A stretch of 6,245 nucleotides of DNA from an uncultured Flavobacteriales bacterium (GTDB lineage Bacteria > Bacteroidota > Bacteroidia > Flavobacteriales > Crocinitomicaceae). Shown here one piece after another: positions 1 through 5,446 of this stretch; the first letter of the stretch is position 1, and each line of letters opens with the position of its first letter. Made by a program: the position numbers and the translations under genes. The stretch spans positions 1 through 6,245 of the forward strand of contig CAMLET010000210.1 of assembly GCA_946479125.1 (NCBI GenBank). The letters run 5' to 3'. The notes under the pieces are model-generated. The model saw nothing but the letters and a program-made list of their open reading frames with translations, was not told the origin of the DNA and did not search any database.

Positions 1-202
1 TCTGTGAACCGTCATTCAAACCAACAAACAGCATGTATAAGGTAATGTACCACATTCCGGCACCACCTGCTGCGTTAAAGGCAAGCTGAGAATAATGTCC
101 AAGAAATGCAGCGTCTGTAATGTTTATGGCAGATTGGATGAAGCCGCTAAGCATCATCGGAAGCGCAACCTTCAGTATGTTTTTGTAACCAATATCAAGC
201 AT
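1..202 (-). CDS. MATE family efflux transporter, N-terminal fragment (cut by window edge)
   Basis: The minus strand reads as 67 residues from an ATG at 202-200 and continues past the window edge. The protein begins MLDIGYKNILKVALPMML and contains a first helix with the conserved proline (residue 15), then INITDAAFLGH (about 27-36) and a second hydrophobic stretch WYITLYMLFVG (51-61). This matches the start of MATE (NorM/DinF-like) drug or metabolite:cation antiporters, where TM1 carries LP and an acidic residue before a G; D30 is the likely equivalent. Family members are about 440-470 residues with 12 helices in the inner membrane, so roughly 15% is present. The start is well bounded: an in-frame TGA lies directly upstream (205-203). 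Only 4 bases separate it from the stop of the upstream methyltransferase gene, so the two are probably cotranscribed. Substrate cannot be inferred. Confidence 0.85.
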   Translation of the reverse strand, partial: MLDIGYKNILKVALPMMLSGFIQSAINITDAAFLGHYSQLAFNAAGGAGMWYITLYMLFVGLNDGSQ

Positions 203-206
203 TCAA

Positions 207-1379
207 TCAATTCACTTGAAGCATCAAGCCTTTTAAGTATTCGCCTTCTGGGTGGAAAGCTGAAATGGGATGATCTGCTGGTTGGTGCAGTTGGTGCAAT
301 ATTTTCACTGAACGACCACTTTCAATTGCCGCAGCAATAATGGTATTGGTGAATAAGGTTTTGTCAACTACTTGAGAACAAGAGTATGTCATTAACAATC
401 CGCCTGGCTTAATGTGCTGCATTGCCATCATGTTCAAACGTTTGTAACCTTGTACAGCTTGGTGACGCTTGTCTCTGTGTTTAGCGAATGCTGGTGGATC
501 AAGAATGATAATATCATAACTTTCTCCCAAATCACGGATAAAGCTCATGGCATCAGCAACTATACTTTGATGAGGTGCTGTGAACTTGTTCAATTCCACA
601 TTCGCATCCGTCAACTCAATCGCTTTTTTAGAACTGTCTAATGAGTGTACTTCTGTTGCACCGTTTTTTAAAGCAGCACAACTGAATCCTCCCGAATAAC
701 AAAACGTGTTAAGGATTTTTTTATTCGTACTGTATTGTGCCAATAAGGTTCTGTTCTCTCGCTGATCAATAAAAAATCCTGTTTTCTGTCCGGAGATCCA
801 GTTGATATTGTAAAGTACTCCGTTTTCTTTTGCTGTATGAGGAACTTCAACTTCTCCGAACAAGTATTCGTCGGTAGTTTCAATTCTACCTGGTAATGTT
901 TCTTTCGATTTATGATAAACGGCTTTCAACTGATCTTTCAACGCAAATTGTAATGCATTATTGATGAGGTCGATATTTCGCCACATTCCAACACTGTGAC
1001 ATTGAACTACTGCAACTCCATTATAGTAATCAATAATCAATCCCGGAAGTTCGTCGCCTTCTCCATGAACCAGGCGAAAAATGTCGTTGTTTTCATTGTA
1101 AAGATTCAACGCCAAACGAAGATTCACCGCATTCTGAATTCTTGTATTGAAGAAATCCTGATCGATAGCGACATCGCTGAAAGCCAAAACACGAACGGCA
1201 ATAGAACCGTGGTTAAAATGTCCAACAGCAAGCACTTCTTTCTTCTTGTTAACTACCTGAACAATTTCTCCGTCCGCCATATTTTCAGGCATGCGAACCA
1301 AAGCACCAGAGAAAATCCATGGATGTTTGCGTTCAATAGTTTGTAGTTTGCTTGTAAGAAGTTCAACTTGTGCAGTCAT
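207..1379 (-). CDS. rlmI: RlmI-like class I SAM-dependent 23S rRNA (cytosine-C5) methyltransferase
   Basis: A 390-residue protein, close to the roughly 396 residues of E. coli RlmI, which makes m5C1962 in 23S rRNA. An N-terminal PUA-type RNA-binding region (about 1-75) includes RKHPWIFSGAL (17-27). A middle domain (about 85-190) has GEGDELPGLIIDYY (106-119). The C-terminal Rossmann methyltransferase domain starts with GQKTGFFIDQRENR (197-210) and has the SAM-binding motif I LNTFCYSGG (223-231), an acidic residue after strand 2 (D248), motif IV DPPAFAK (294-300) and motif VI YSCSQ (332-336). C334 is the likely catalytic cysteine, by analogy with m5C enzymes that use a motif VI cysteine. The end HPISAFHPEGEYLKGL (370-385) is also typical. 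It is cytoplasmic and acts on the ribosome or its precursors. It is first of at least two leftward genes. The exact target base in this organism is inferred from family; assignment to the RlmI/YccW family is firm. Confidence 0.9.
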   Translation of the reverse strand: MTAQVELLTSKLQTIERKHPWIFSGALVRMPENMADGEIVQVVNKKKEVLAVGHFNHGSIAVRVLAFSDVAIDQDFFNTRIQNAVNLRLALNLYNENNDIFRLVHGEGDELPGLIIDYYNGVAVVQCHSVGMWRNIDLINNALQFALKDQLKAVYHKSKETLPGRIETTDEYLFGEVEVPHTAKENGVLYNINWISGQKTGFFIDQRENRTLLAQYSTNKKILNTFCYSGGFSCAALKNGATEVHSLDSSKKAIELTDANVELNKFTAPHQSIVADAMSFIRDLGESYDIIILDPPAFAKHRDKRHQAVQGYKRLNMMAMQHIKPGGLLMTYSCSQVVDKTLFTNTIIAAAIESGRSVKILHQLHQPADHPISAFHPEGEYLKGLMLQVN

Positions 1380-1396
1380 TCTATAATTTTTGTTTG

Positions 1397-1404
1397 CAAA
1401 GGTA
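1397..1404 (-). promoter_or_regulatory. -7 promoter box for the rlmI-MATE genes
   Basis: Read on the minus strand this is TACCTTTG, a full match to the Bacteroidota -7 consensus TAnnTTTG, 17 bases before the rlmI start codon. No TTG -33 element is found 17-23 bases upstream; that stretch is filled by RAGAC repeats. Transcription would start a few bases downstream, giving a very short leader without a Shine-Dalgarno motif. Confidence 0.5.
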
Positions 1405-1406
1405 AC

Positions 1407-1448
1407 AAGACTCGAGACATAAGACCCGCTTCGCTTGAGACAAAAGAC
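1407..1448. repeat. RAGAC heptad repeat cluster
   Basis: Five RAGAC pentamers lie on the plus strand in 42 bases: AAGAC 1407, GAGAC 1414, AAGAC 1421, GAGAC 1437 and AAGAC 1444. The steps are 7, 7, 16 and 7. The 12-mers at 1414-1425 and 1437-1448 match at 11 of 12 positions (15-mers at 13 of 15). No coding sequence is present. The function is unknown; it occupies the place where the -33 element of the leftward promoter would be. It is too short and irregular for a CRISPR array. Confidence 0.6.
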
Positions 1449-1549
1449 TAAATTCTAACTTTAATCTGGAATTGTCTTTCAGTCAGCTGCTGCTGATGGT
1501 CAATTGTCTTGAAGTTACGAATGAAATTCGAAACGGTCTTTAGTCTTTT
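1442..1549. repeat. 11-bp perfect inverted repeat spanning the divergent intergenic region
   Basis: AAAAGACTAAA at 1442-1452 is the exact reverse complement of TTTAGTCTTTT at 1539-1549, separated by 86 bases. The enclosed DNA has a 9-base direct repeat AATTGTCTT (1470-1478 and 1502-1510) flanking a small dyad TCAGC-TGCT-GCTGA (1483-1496). The outline is that of a roughly 108-bp non-coding repeat element, but no target-site duplication is seen at the ends, so a mobile origin is only a possibility. Confidence 0.5.
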
Positions 1550-1551
1550 AT

Positions 1552-1559
1552 TACTTTTA
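1552..1559 (+). promoter_or_regulatory. Possible -7 box for the 139-aa/ABC/YihY operon
   Basis: TACTTTTA matches TAnnTTTG at seven of eight fixed-or-free positions, with A in place of the final G, and ends 15 bases before the chosen start at 1575. No TTG lies at the expected -33 distance. This is a weak match, kept because its placement relative to the start codon resembles the other promoters here. Confidence 0.3.
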
Positions 1560-1574
1560 CACCAAAATCTATTT

Positions 1575-1994
1575 ATGTCGTACGTTATTAAAGTATTTCT
1601 CAAGAATCCTTCATTTTCTGAAGAATATGCAGCTGAAAACCATGAGGGGAAAGATTCTCCGGAGAACATTCGTTTTGAATGGGAAGATGAGTTTGCTGTT
1701 CGTGGTGAGTTTACTGATGTTGAAATTAAGCGCTACGAAGAATACACTTTATCGGGGGAACAAGGTGAAGACAAGCCGTTCCACATTGTATTTAAGGATG
1801 TATTCATTTTCCATTTTGTGTCAAGCGAAGGAATTACACCATTGGTTTTTCCGGAAGCCGCTGTCGACGAATACGTTTTGAATAAAGAGCACAATCGTTT
1901 GAAAGTGTATTTGAACGATAACGAACAAATGGAAAATCCGATTCCCGGAATTTATTTGTTCAGAAAAGATTTCCCGCAAGAATTCAGAGATTAA
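1575..1994 (+). CDS. Hypothetical acidic 139-aa protein, first gene of the ABC/YihY operon
   Basis: I do not recognise this protein. From the ATG at 1575 it begins MSYVIKVFLKNPSF and has 139 residues. It is markedly acidic, with about 30 Asp/Glu against about 15 Lys/Arg. It has no signal peptide, no membrane helix and no cysteine, so it is probably a soluble cytoplasmic protein. Alternating hydrophobic stretches such as FHIVFKDVFIFHFV and RLKVYLND suggest a mainly beta fold. The frame is open back to a TTG at 1509 and an ATG at 1521, but that extension would cross the GTCTT repeats and the possible -7 box, and the added residues are an unlikely leucine run, so 1575 is preferred. Its stop overlaps the next start by one base (TAATG), which implies translational coupling with the ABC ATPase. 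Position suggests an accessory role to the downstream genes; this is inference only. Confidence 0.75.
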   Translation: MSYVIKVFLKNPSFSEEYAAENHEGKDSPENIRFEWEDEFAVRGEFTDVEIKRYEEYTLSGEQGEDKPFHIVFKDVFIFHFVSSEGITPLVFPEAAVDEYVLNKEHNRLKVYLNDNEQMENPIPGIYLFRKDFPQEFRD

Positions 1995-2920
1995 TGCTCA
2001 AAGTAGAAAATCTGAGTATCAGCTACGAACGTGAGATTTTGAAGGATATCAATTTCTCGCTTGAGCGTGGAAATATTGTTGGAATTGTTGGCGCAAACGG
2101 TGAAGGGAAATCTTCATTGCTTCGCGTTATTTCCGGGTTTCAGGATGCGAATGTTGGCGACGTCAGCTGGAATAACAAGATAGTTCAAGGTCCCGCATAT
2201 CGCTTGGTTCCTGGTCACGACGATATTCAATTGGTCAATCAGGATTTTCATCTCGATTTATTTCATACTGTTGAGGAGAATGTTCGCAACGCAATGTTGT
2301 ACCTTACTCATGAATTGCAGGATTCTTTTTCTAAGGAATTACTTGATTTGGTGAATTTGACGGATCTCGGCAAGCAACAAGCAAGGTATTTATCTGGTGG
2401 AGAAAAACAACGTTTGGCTATTGCCAGAGCTTTGGCTTCTGAACCAGATGTGATTTTATTGGATGAACCCTTTTCGCATTTAGACGCACATTTAAAACTG
2501 AAACTGGGAGTTTATCTTCAGGAATTAGCAAAGGTTAGAAAGCTTTTAGTGATTCTTGTTTCGCACGATGGAGCTGATATCATGGAGTGGTGCCAGCAGG
2601 TGATTTTCATTGCTGACAAAGGAATTGCACGTATTGCTGCTCCTAAAGACTTTTACTTCGAACCAACCAACGAATATGAAGCTTTATTTTTTGGAGAAGT
2701 AAATAAGACAAAAGTTGATGGCAAAGATGTCTTGTTTCGTCCTACTGAATACCGAAAGAACAAAACTTTAGGGGTAAAAGCACAATTGATTTCTACCCAG
2801 TTTTGCGGGTTTTATTACAGAAATGTTGTTCGTGTGAACAATAAAACGCTTTGGCGACTATACAGTTCCAAACCTTTTGCTGAAATTAGCTACATTCAAA
2901 TCTCAATGAAGAAGAAGTGA
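1994..2920 (+). CDS. ABC transporter ATP-binding protein with C-terminal TOBE-like domain
   Basis: A 308-residue ABC ATPase with every catalytic element visible: Walker A GANGEGKS (33-40), Q-loop Q83, signature LSGGEKQ (133-139), Walker B VILLDEP (153-159, D157 and E158), D-loop SHLD (161-164) and switch histidine H191. Residues about 245-305 (VLFRPTEYRKN through to FAEISYIQI) look like one TOBE-type beta domain, as found in PotA, FbpC, MalK and CysA importer ATPases. Those are usually 350-370 residues, so this one has a reduced C-terminal part. It should energise transport from the cytoplasmic face of the inner membrane. No substrate-binding protein or canonical permease is encoded in the window. 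It overlaps the upstream stop by 1 base and the downstream YihY gene by 4. Class assignment is strong; substrate is unknown. A role outside transport is possible but less likely given the TOBE domain. Confidence 0.88.
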   Translation: MLKVENLSISYEREILKDINFSLERGNIVGIVGANGEGKSSLLRVISGFQDANVGDVSWNNKIVQGPAYRLVPGHDDIQLVNQDFHLDLFHTVEENVRNAMLYLTHELQDSFSKELLDLVNLTDLGKQQARYLSGGEKQRLAIARALASEPDVILLDEPFSHLDAHLKLKLGVYLQELAKVRKLLVILVSHDGADIMEWCQQVIFIADKGIARIAAPKDFYFEPTNEYEALFFGEVNKTKVDGKDVLFRPTEYRKNKTLGVKAQLISTQFCGFYYRNVVRVNNKTLWRLYSSKPFAEISYIQISMKKK

Positions 2921-3837
2921 AGAAATTATTCCAGATCATAAAGCAAACATTTATCGAGTTTTTTCAAGAGCAATCGTTCTTTCATGGCGCAGCACTAGCT
3001 TACTACACCGTGTTTGCGATGATTCCACTGATTTATTTGGTGATCATTTGTTTTGGAGCGATTGTGGGACAGGATACAGTTTCAGGTATCATTGAAGATG
3101 TACTTCGCAAACAAATTGGTTTGAAGGACGTTTCCGGAATTATGACTTTTCTTAAAGAACTGAATGTTGGAAAAGGCACTTTTCTATCCAATACCATCGG
3201 AATTGTGACCTTGATGTTCTCCAGTTCGGTTTTACTTTCTTCTTTACGAACGAGTATCAATGAGTTTTACGACGTTCAGGTAAATATCGAATCGAAACGA
3301 AAACGTTTTGAATACAACATGGGAACAAAGCTAGTTTCGATGGTTTTGCTAGCGGTTTTTGGAATCGTTTTCATCACCTTGTACATTGGCGAAACCTTTG
3401 TAATGTCAGCTATTAATGGTTTATTCGGCGATTTGAGTGGGTTTGAACAATTCATTATTTCATCGCTACTGAATATTTTCTCCGTTCTAACGAATGTTGT
3501 GTTGTTTGCAATGGTGTTCAAGTATGTAAGTGATGGTTATGTGAAATGGCGTTATGCATTTAAAGGCGCTCTGTTTACGGCAATCATGCTCTTCATCGGA
3601 CAATTATTGATAAAGTATTATCTGAAGAATTTCTTCTTCGGAAGTAAAGCGGGTGTTGCTGGAACATTACTCGTTATCCTTTTATGGATGTATTACACCT
3701 CACAGATCATTTTCCTTGGCGCCAAATTCACCAAAGTAGTTGCCATTTTCGATGGAAATCCGATTCAGTTTATTGGACGAAAATTCACTACTAAGCGTAT
3801 TTTGGATAGAGTTAGAGGCGGAAGGAAGGTGAAATGA
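2917..3837 (+). CDS. YihY/BrkB family integral membrane protein
   Basis: A 306-residue protein with about six membrane helices (near 30-50, 91-111, 137-157, 180-203, 214-234 and 245-268). Family hallmarks are the helix 1 motif HGAALAYYTVFAMIPL (23-38), WRYAFKGALFTAIMLFIGQLL (211-231) and the last helix with GVAGTLLVILLWMYYTSQI (246-264) followed by FLGAKFT. The ends are basic and cytoplasmic-like. E. coli YihY was once called ribonuclease BN in error; the biochemical function of the family is not settled. The start codon is GTG, in a GTGA overlap with the ABC stop; the nearby ATG at 2906 is in the ABC frame and cannot serve. The overlap makes coupled translation likely and raises the possibility that this protein is the membrane partner of the ATPase, which is inference. 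It is the last gene of the operon, followed directly by a terminator. Confidence 0.9.
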   Translation: MKKLFQIIKQTFIEFFQEQSFFHGAALAYYTVFAMIPLIYLVIICFGAIVGQDTVSGIIEDVLRKQIGLKDVSGIMTFLKELNVGKGTFLSNTIGIVTLMFSSSVLLSSLRTSINEFYDVQVNIESKRKRFEYNMGTKLVSMVLLAVFGIVFITLYIGETFVMSAINGLFGDLSGFEQFIISSLLNIFSVLTNVVLFAMVFKYVSDGYVKWRYAFKGALFTAIMLFIGQLLIKYYLKNFFFGSKAGVAGTLLVILLWMYYTSQIIFLGAKFTKVVAIFDGNPIQFIGRKFTTKRILDRVRGGRKVK

Positions 3838-3880
3838 AAAGTGCTTCCTTATTTCGATGATAGGAATTTGCCACTTTTTT
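3837..3880 (+). terminator. Hairpin terminator of the 139-aa/ABC/YihY operon
   Basis: The outer stem AAAAGTG (3837-3843) pairs with CACTTTT (3872-3878). After an asymmetric internal loop, an inner stem TTCCT (3845-3849) pairs with AGGAA (3862-3866) around a 12-base loop. The 3' arm runs into six T residues (3875-3880). It begins on the last base of the YihY stop codon, the usual place for an intrinsic terminator. The stem is AT-rich, so its strength is uncertain. Confidence 0.6.
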
Positions 3881-3918
3881 GATCTTCAACAATTTCATTC
3901 AGATTATTTGACTTTTTT

Positions 3919-3926
3919 TAATTTTG
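3919..3926 (+). promoter_or_regulatory. -7 promoter box for the secreted 475-aa protein gene
   Basis: TAATTTTG is a full match to TAnnTTTG and ends 22 bases before the ATG at 3949. A TTTG at 3907-3910 is too close (8 bases) to be the -33 element, and no TTG lies 17-23 bases upstream. The leader has no Shine-Dalgarno motif at working distance: a GGAG at 3925-3928 lies about 20 bases from the start. With a terminator upstream, this supports independent transcription. Confidence 0.45.
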
Positions 3927-3948
3927 GAGAAATTTTAAACTTCCAGTA

Positions 3949-5376
3949 ATGATTAATCTAGCTACTAAAATTCAACTAACTCTCTTTTTAATTTTCATTG
4001 CACAGTTTTCTAGCGCACAAGATGCAACTCTTGGTGTAAACCAGAAAATTGCTTACGGATTTGACGGTGTTTTTCCGGTTGGTAAAAATTCTTTTTTTGT
4101 CAAACATTATGATAAAGGAACAGGTACTAAAGTTATCCTGTCACATTATACCAATTTCACTAAAGACGCCACAACTGGTACGGTTACTAACGATGATTGT
4201 GGTGTGTTGGTTATTGACAATAAACTTTATCTTTTCGAAGTAGACAAGGACAAAAACGTAAAAACCGTTTTAGCTAAGCAATATGGAGAAGATTGCAAGC
4301 TTGTTGGAGATCCTAAGCCGTTGTTGAGTTATGAGATTACATCAACAACAATCCCTAAAGAAAAAGTACGTGGTCGAGTTGTTCAATCAGAGAATGGTGA
4401 ATTTTTTGCTGTTGTTTTCAGAATTGAACATCAGAATAAATTAAAATTTGGATTTAAAGTTTTCGACAAAGGATTTAATCAAATTCGTGAAGGTTTTTTT
4501 GAAAGTCCGTATACTGATGTGCAGTTGGATGAACCTGAAAAGTTCCTATCGAATGAAGGTGAATTGTTTTTTATTTGTTTTTCGGCAGGTCAAAAGATTT
4601 GGAAGCTAATGGACAATGAATTTCATGAAGTAGCAATTAGTTCTGAAAATGAAACTTTGACATTTCCGAAATTGTTTACCACAGGTGATGGAAAAACGAA
4701 ATTCGCATCAATTGGTCAAATGAAGGGGAGAACTGAAGTTGAATTAGTAATTGGTGAATTGGATTTTGAACAGAAACAATCTGTTATTCATGAAAAAATT
4801 GAACTTGACAGTAGTTTCATTCAATTTAATGGCAAATACGGAGGTTATAGAATTCCAAATATTATGCTTGATAAGCAAGGAAACACTATTGTGATCTTGG
4901 AACAATTTTTAAGTTCATCAACATCCAGTGTCAGTAATGGAGTTAGGTATACATCTCCTTTAACAACCTATTTGGATATCAAAGTATTGAAACTGGATAA
5001 AAAACACGAATTAGTTTGGACAACAAATCTTGGGCATGGTAACCAAATTAGTTATTTCGGTACGTATCAAAAAACGTTTTTGTTTGTCTCAAAAGAGGAT
5101 GAATATCTGTTTTTTCTTGATTTAAGTAAAACAAGAAATGGTTTTGAAACTCCAAATACTTTTACTGTATCTGCTGATTCACAAGCGGCAAGAGATAATT
5201 GTTTAGGGAAAATTTCTGTGAATGCAGAAACGGGCGAGTTATCAAGAAAATTATTATGTGATCAAATGGACTGTAATTGGCCTGCATCAGCATTAACATA
5301 TGACATTTATAATGAGGCTGCAATGATTGCTCTTCATAAAGGTATTATGAATTATAGATTCGGAATTGCGAAATAA
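3949..5376 (+). CDS. Secreted hypothetical protein, probable beta-rich (propeller-like) fold
   Basis: A 475-residue protein with a clear Sec signal peptide: K7, a hydrophobic core IQLTLFLIFIAQF (8-20) and a likely cut after SSA before QD (23/24), an ending common in Bacteroidota exported proteins. There is no lipobox cysteine and no recognisable C-terminal type IX sorting domain, so it is probably periplasmic or otherwise released beyond the inner membrane. The mature part is a series of short beta-strand-like units such as KLKFGFKVFDKGFNQI (164-179) and YLDIKVLKLDKKHELVW (341-357). The second unit, preceded by a Ser-rich loop (321-328), resembles a widespread uncharacterised Bacteroidota family; this is from memory, not a search. 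Six cysteines (84, 116, 210, 418, 437, 442) could form disulfides. No catalytic motif is recognised. It is transcribed alone. It could be a beta-propeller binding or scaffold protein, but no function should be assigned. Confidence 0.8.
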   Translation: MINLATKIQLTLFLIFIAQFSSAQDATLGVNQKIAYGFDGVFPVGKNSFFVKHYDKGTGTKVILSHYTNFTKDATTGTVTNDDCGVLVIDNKLYLFEVDKDKNVKTVLAKQYGEDCKLVGDPKPLLSYEITSTTIPKEKVRGRVVQSENGEFFAVVFRIEHQNKLKFGFKVFDKGFNQIREGFFESPYTDVQLDEPEKFLSNEGELFFICFSAGQKIWKLMDNEFHEVAISSENETLTFPKLFTTGDGKTKFASIGQMKGRTEVELVIGELDFEQKQSVIHEKIELDSSFIQFNGKYGGYRIPNIMLDKQGNTIVILEQFLSSSTSSVSNGVRYTSPLTTYLDIKVLKLDKKHELVWTTNLGHGNQISYFGTYQKTFLFVSKEDEYLFFLDLSKTRNGFETPNTFTVSADSQAARDNCLGKISVNAETGELSRKLLCDQMDCNWPASALTYDIYNEAAMIALHKGIMNYRFGIAK

Positions 5377-5399
5377 AATTCAGAAGTATTTTCACCAAA

Positions 5400-5431
5400 T
5401 TGTGCTTGATTAAAAAATAATCGTATTTTTG
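5400..5431 (+). promoter_or_regulatory. Promoter of the XRE/S24 regulator gene
   Basis: TTG at 5400-5402, a 21-base spacer and TATTTTTG at 5424-5431 fit the Flavobacterium-type promoter TTG-N17-23-TAnnTTTG. This is the best two-part promoter in the window. The start codon follows 15 bases after the -7 box, giving a very short leader without a Shine-Dalgarno motif. Confidence 0.6.
5408..5422. promoter_or_regulatory. Candidate operator O1 (GATTA-N5-TAATC dyad)
   Basis: A perfect 5-5-5 inverted repeat, GATTA-AAAAA-TAATC, lies in the spacer between the -33 and -7 elements of the regulator's own promoter. This position would block RNA polymerase when occupied, as expected for an autorepressing XRE/LexA-like protein. 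Its AT-richness means chance symmetry cannot be excluded on this site alone. Confidence 0.4.
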
Positions 5432-5445
5432 ATTAAAATTTAGTC
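5431..5445. promoter_or_regulatory. Candidate operator O2 (GATTA-N5-TAGTC, imperfect copy)
   Basis: A second copy of the dyad with one mismatch in the right arm, starting at the last base of the -7 box and ending one base before the ATG at 5447. It is offset from the first by exactly 23 bases, and both sit within a 10-base direct repeat TTGATTAAAA (5406-5415 and 5429-5438). The repeated motif supports a bound dimer at each site. Confidence 0.35.
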
Positions 5446-5446
5446 T

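Noticed and set aside
95..340. Plus-strand open frame of 81 codons at the left edge
   Set aside because: It runs antisense through the MATE start and rlmI end, both of which have clear family motifs; its own translation has none.
414..641. Plus-strand open frame inside rlmI (also 996-1346 +, and 668-883 on the minus strand)
   Set aside because: These are shadows of the rlmI coding frame, with no recognisable protein features and no separate promoter or start context.
1407..1448. RAGAC repeats as a degenerate CRISPR array
   Set aside because: Units are 5-7 bases with almost no spacers, far below CRISPR repeat and spacer lengths, and no cas genes are present.
1509..1574. N-terminal extension of the 139-aa protein from TTG 1509 or ATG 1521, which would look like a signal or membrane segment
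   Set aside because: The extension lies across the GTCTT repeats and the possible -7 box, and its leucine run comes from CTTTTATTA-like repeat DNA. ATG 1575 gives a natural start with a short leader.
1448..1669. Minus-strand open frame across the divergent intergenic region
   Set aside because: It overlaps repeats and the start of the 139-aa gene and encodes an unlikely composition; more plausibly a chance frame.
1627..1881. Plus-strand 84-codon frame within the 139-aa gene
   Set aside because: Out-of-frame shadow; the overlapping frame is supported by its coupling to the ABC gene.
3033..3521. Two minus-strand open frames (3033-3260 and 3276-3521) inside the YihY gene
   Set aside because: Antisense shadows of a gene with strong family motifs.
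4049..4243. Plus-strand 64-codon frame inside the secreted protein gene
   Set aside because: Alternative-frame shadow; hydrophobic content arises from the T-rich codons of the real gene.
5413..5430. AAAAATA-ATCG-TATTTTT palindrome as a terminator for the upstream secreted-protein gene
   Set aside because: The stem is purely A-T, it overlaps the regulator's -7 box and has no T-run beyond the arm itself. It is more likely a by-product of the promoter and operator sequence. No convincing terminator was found between 5377 and 5446.
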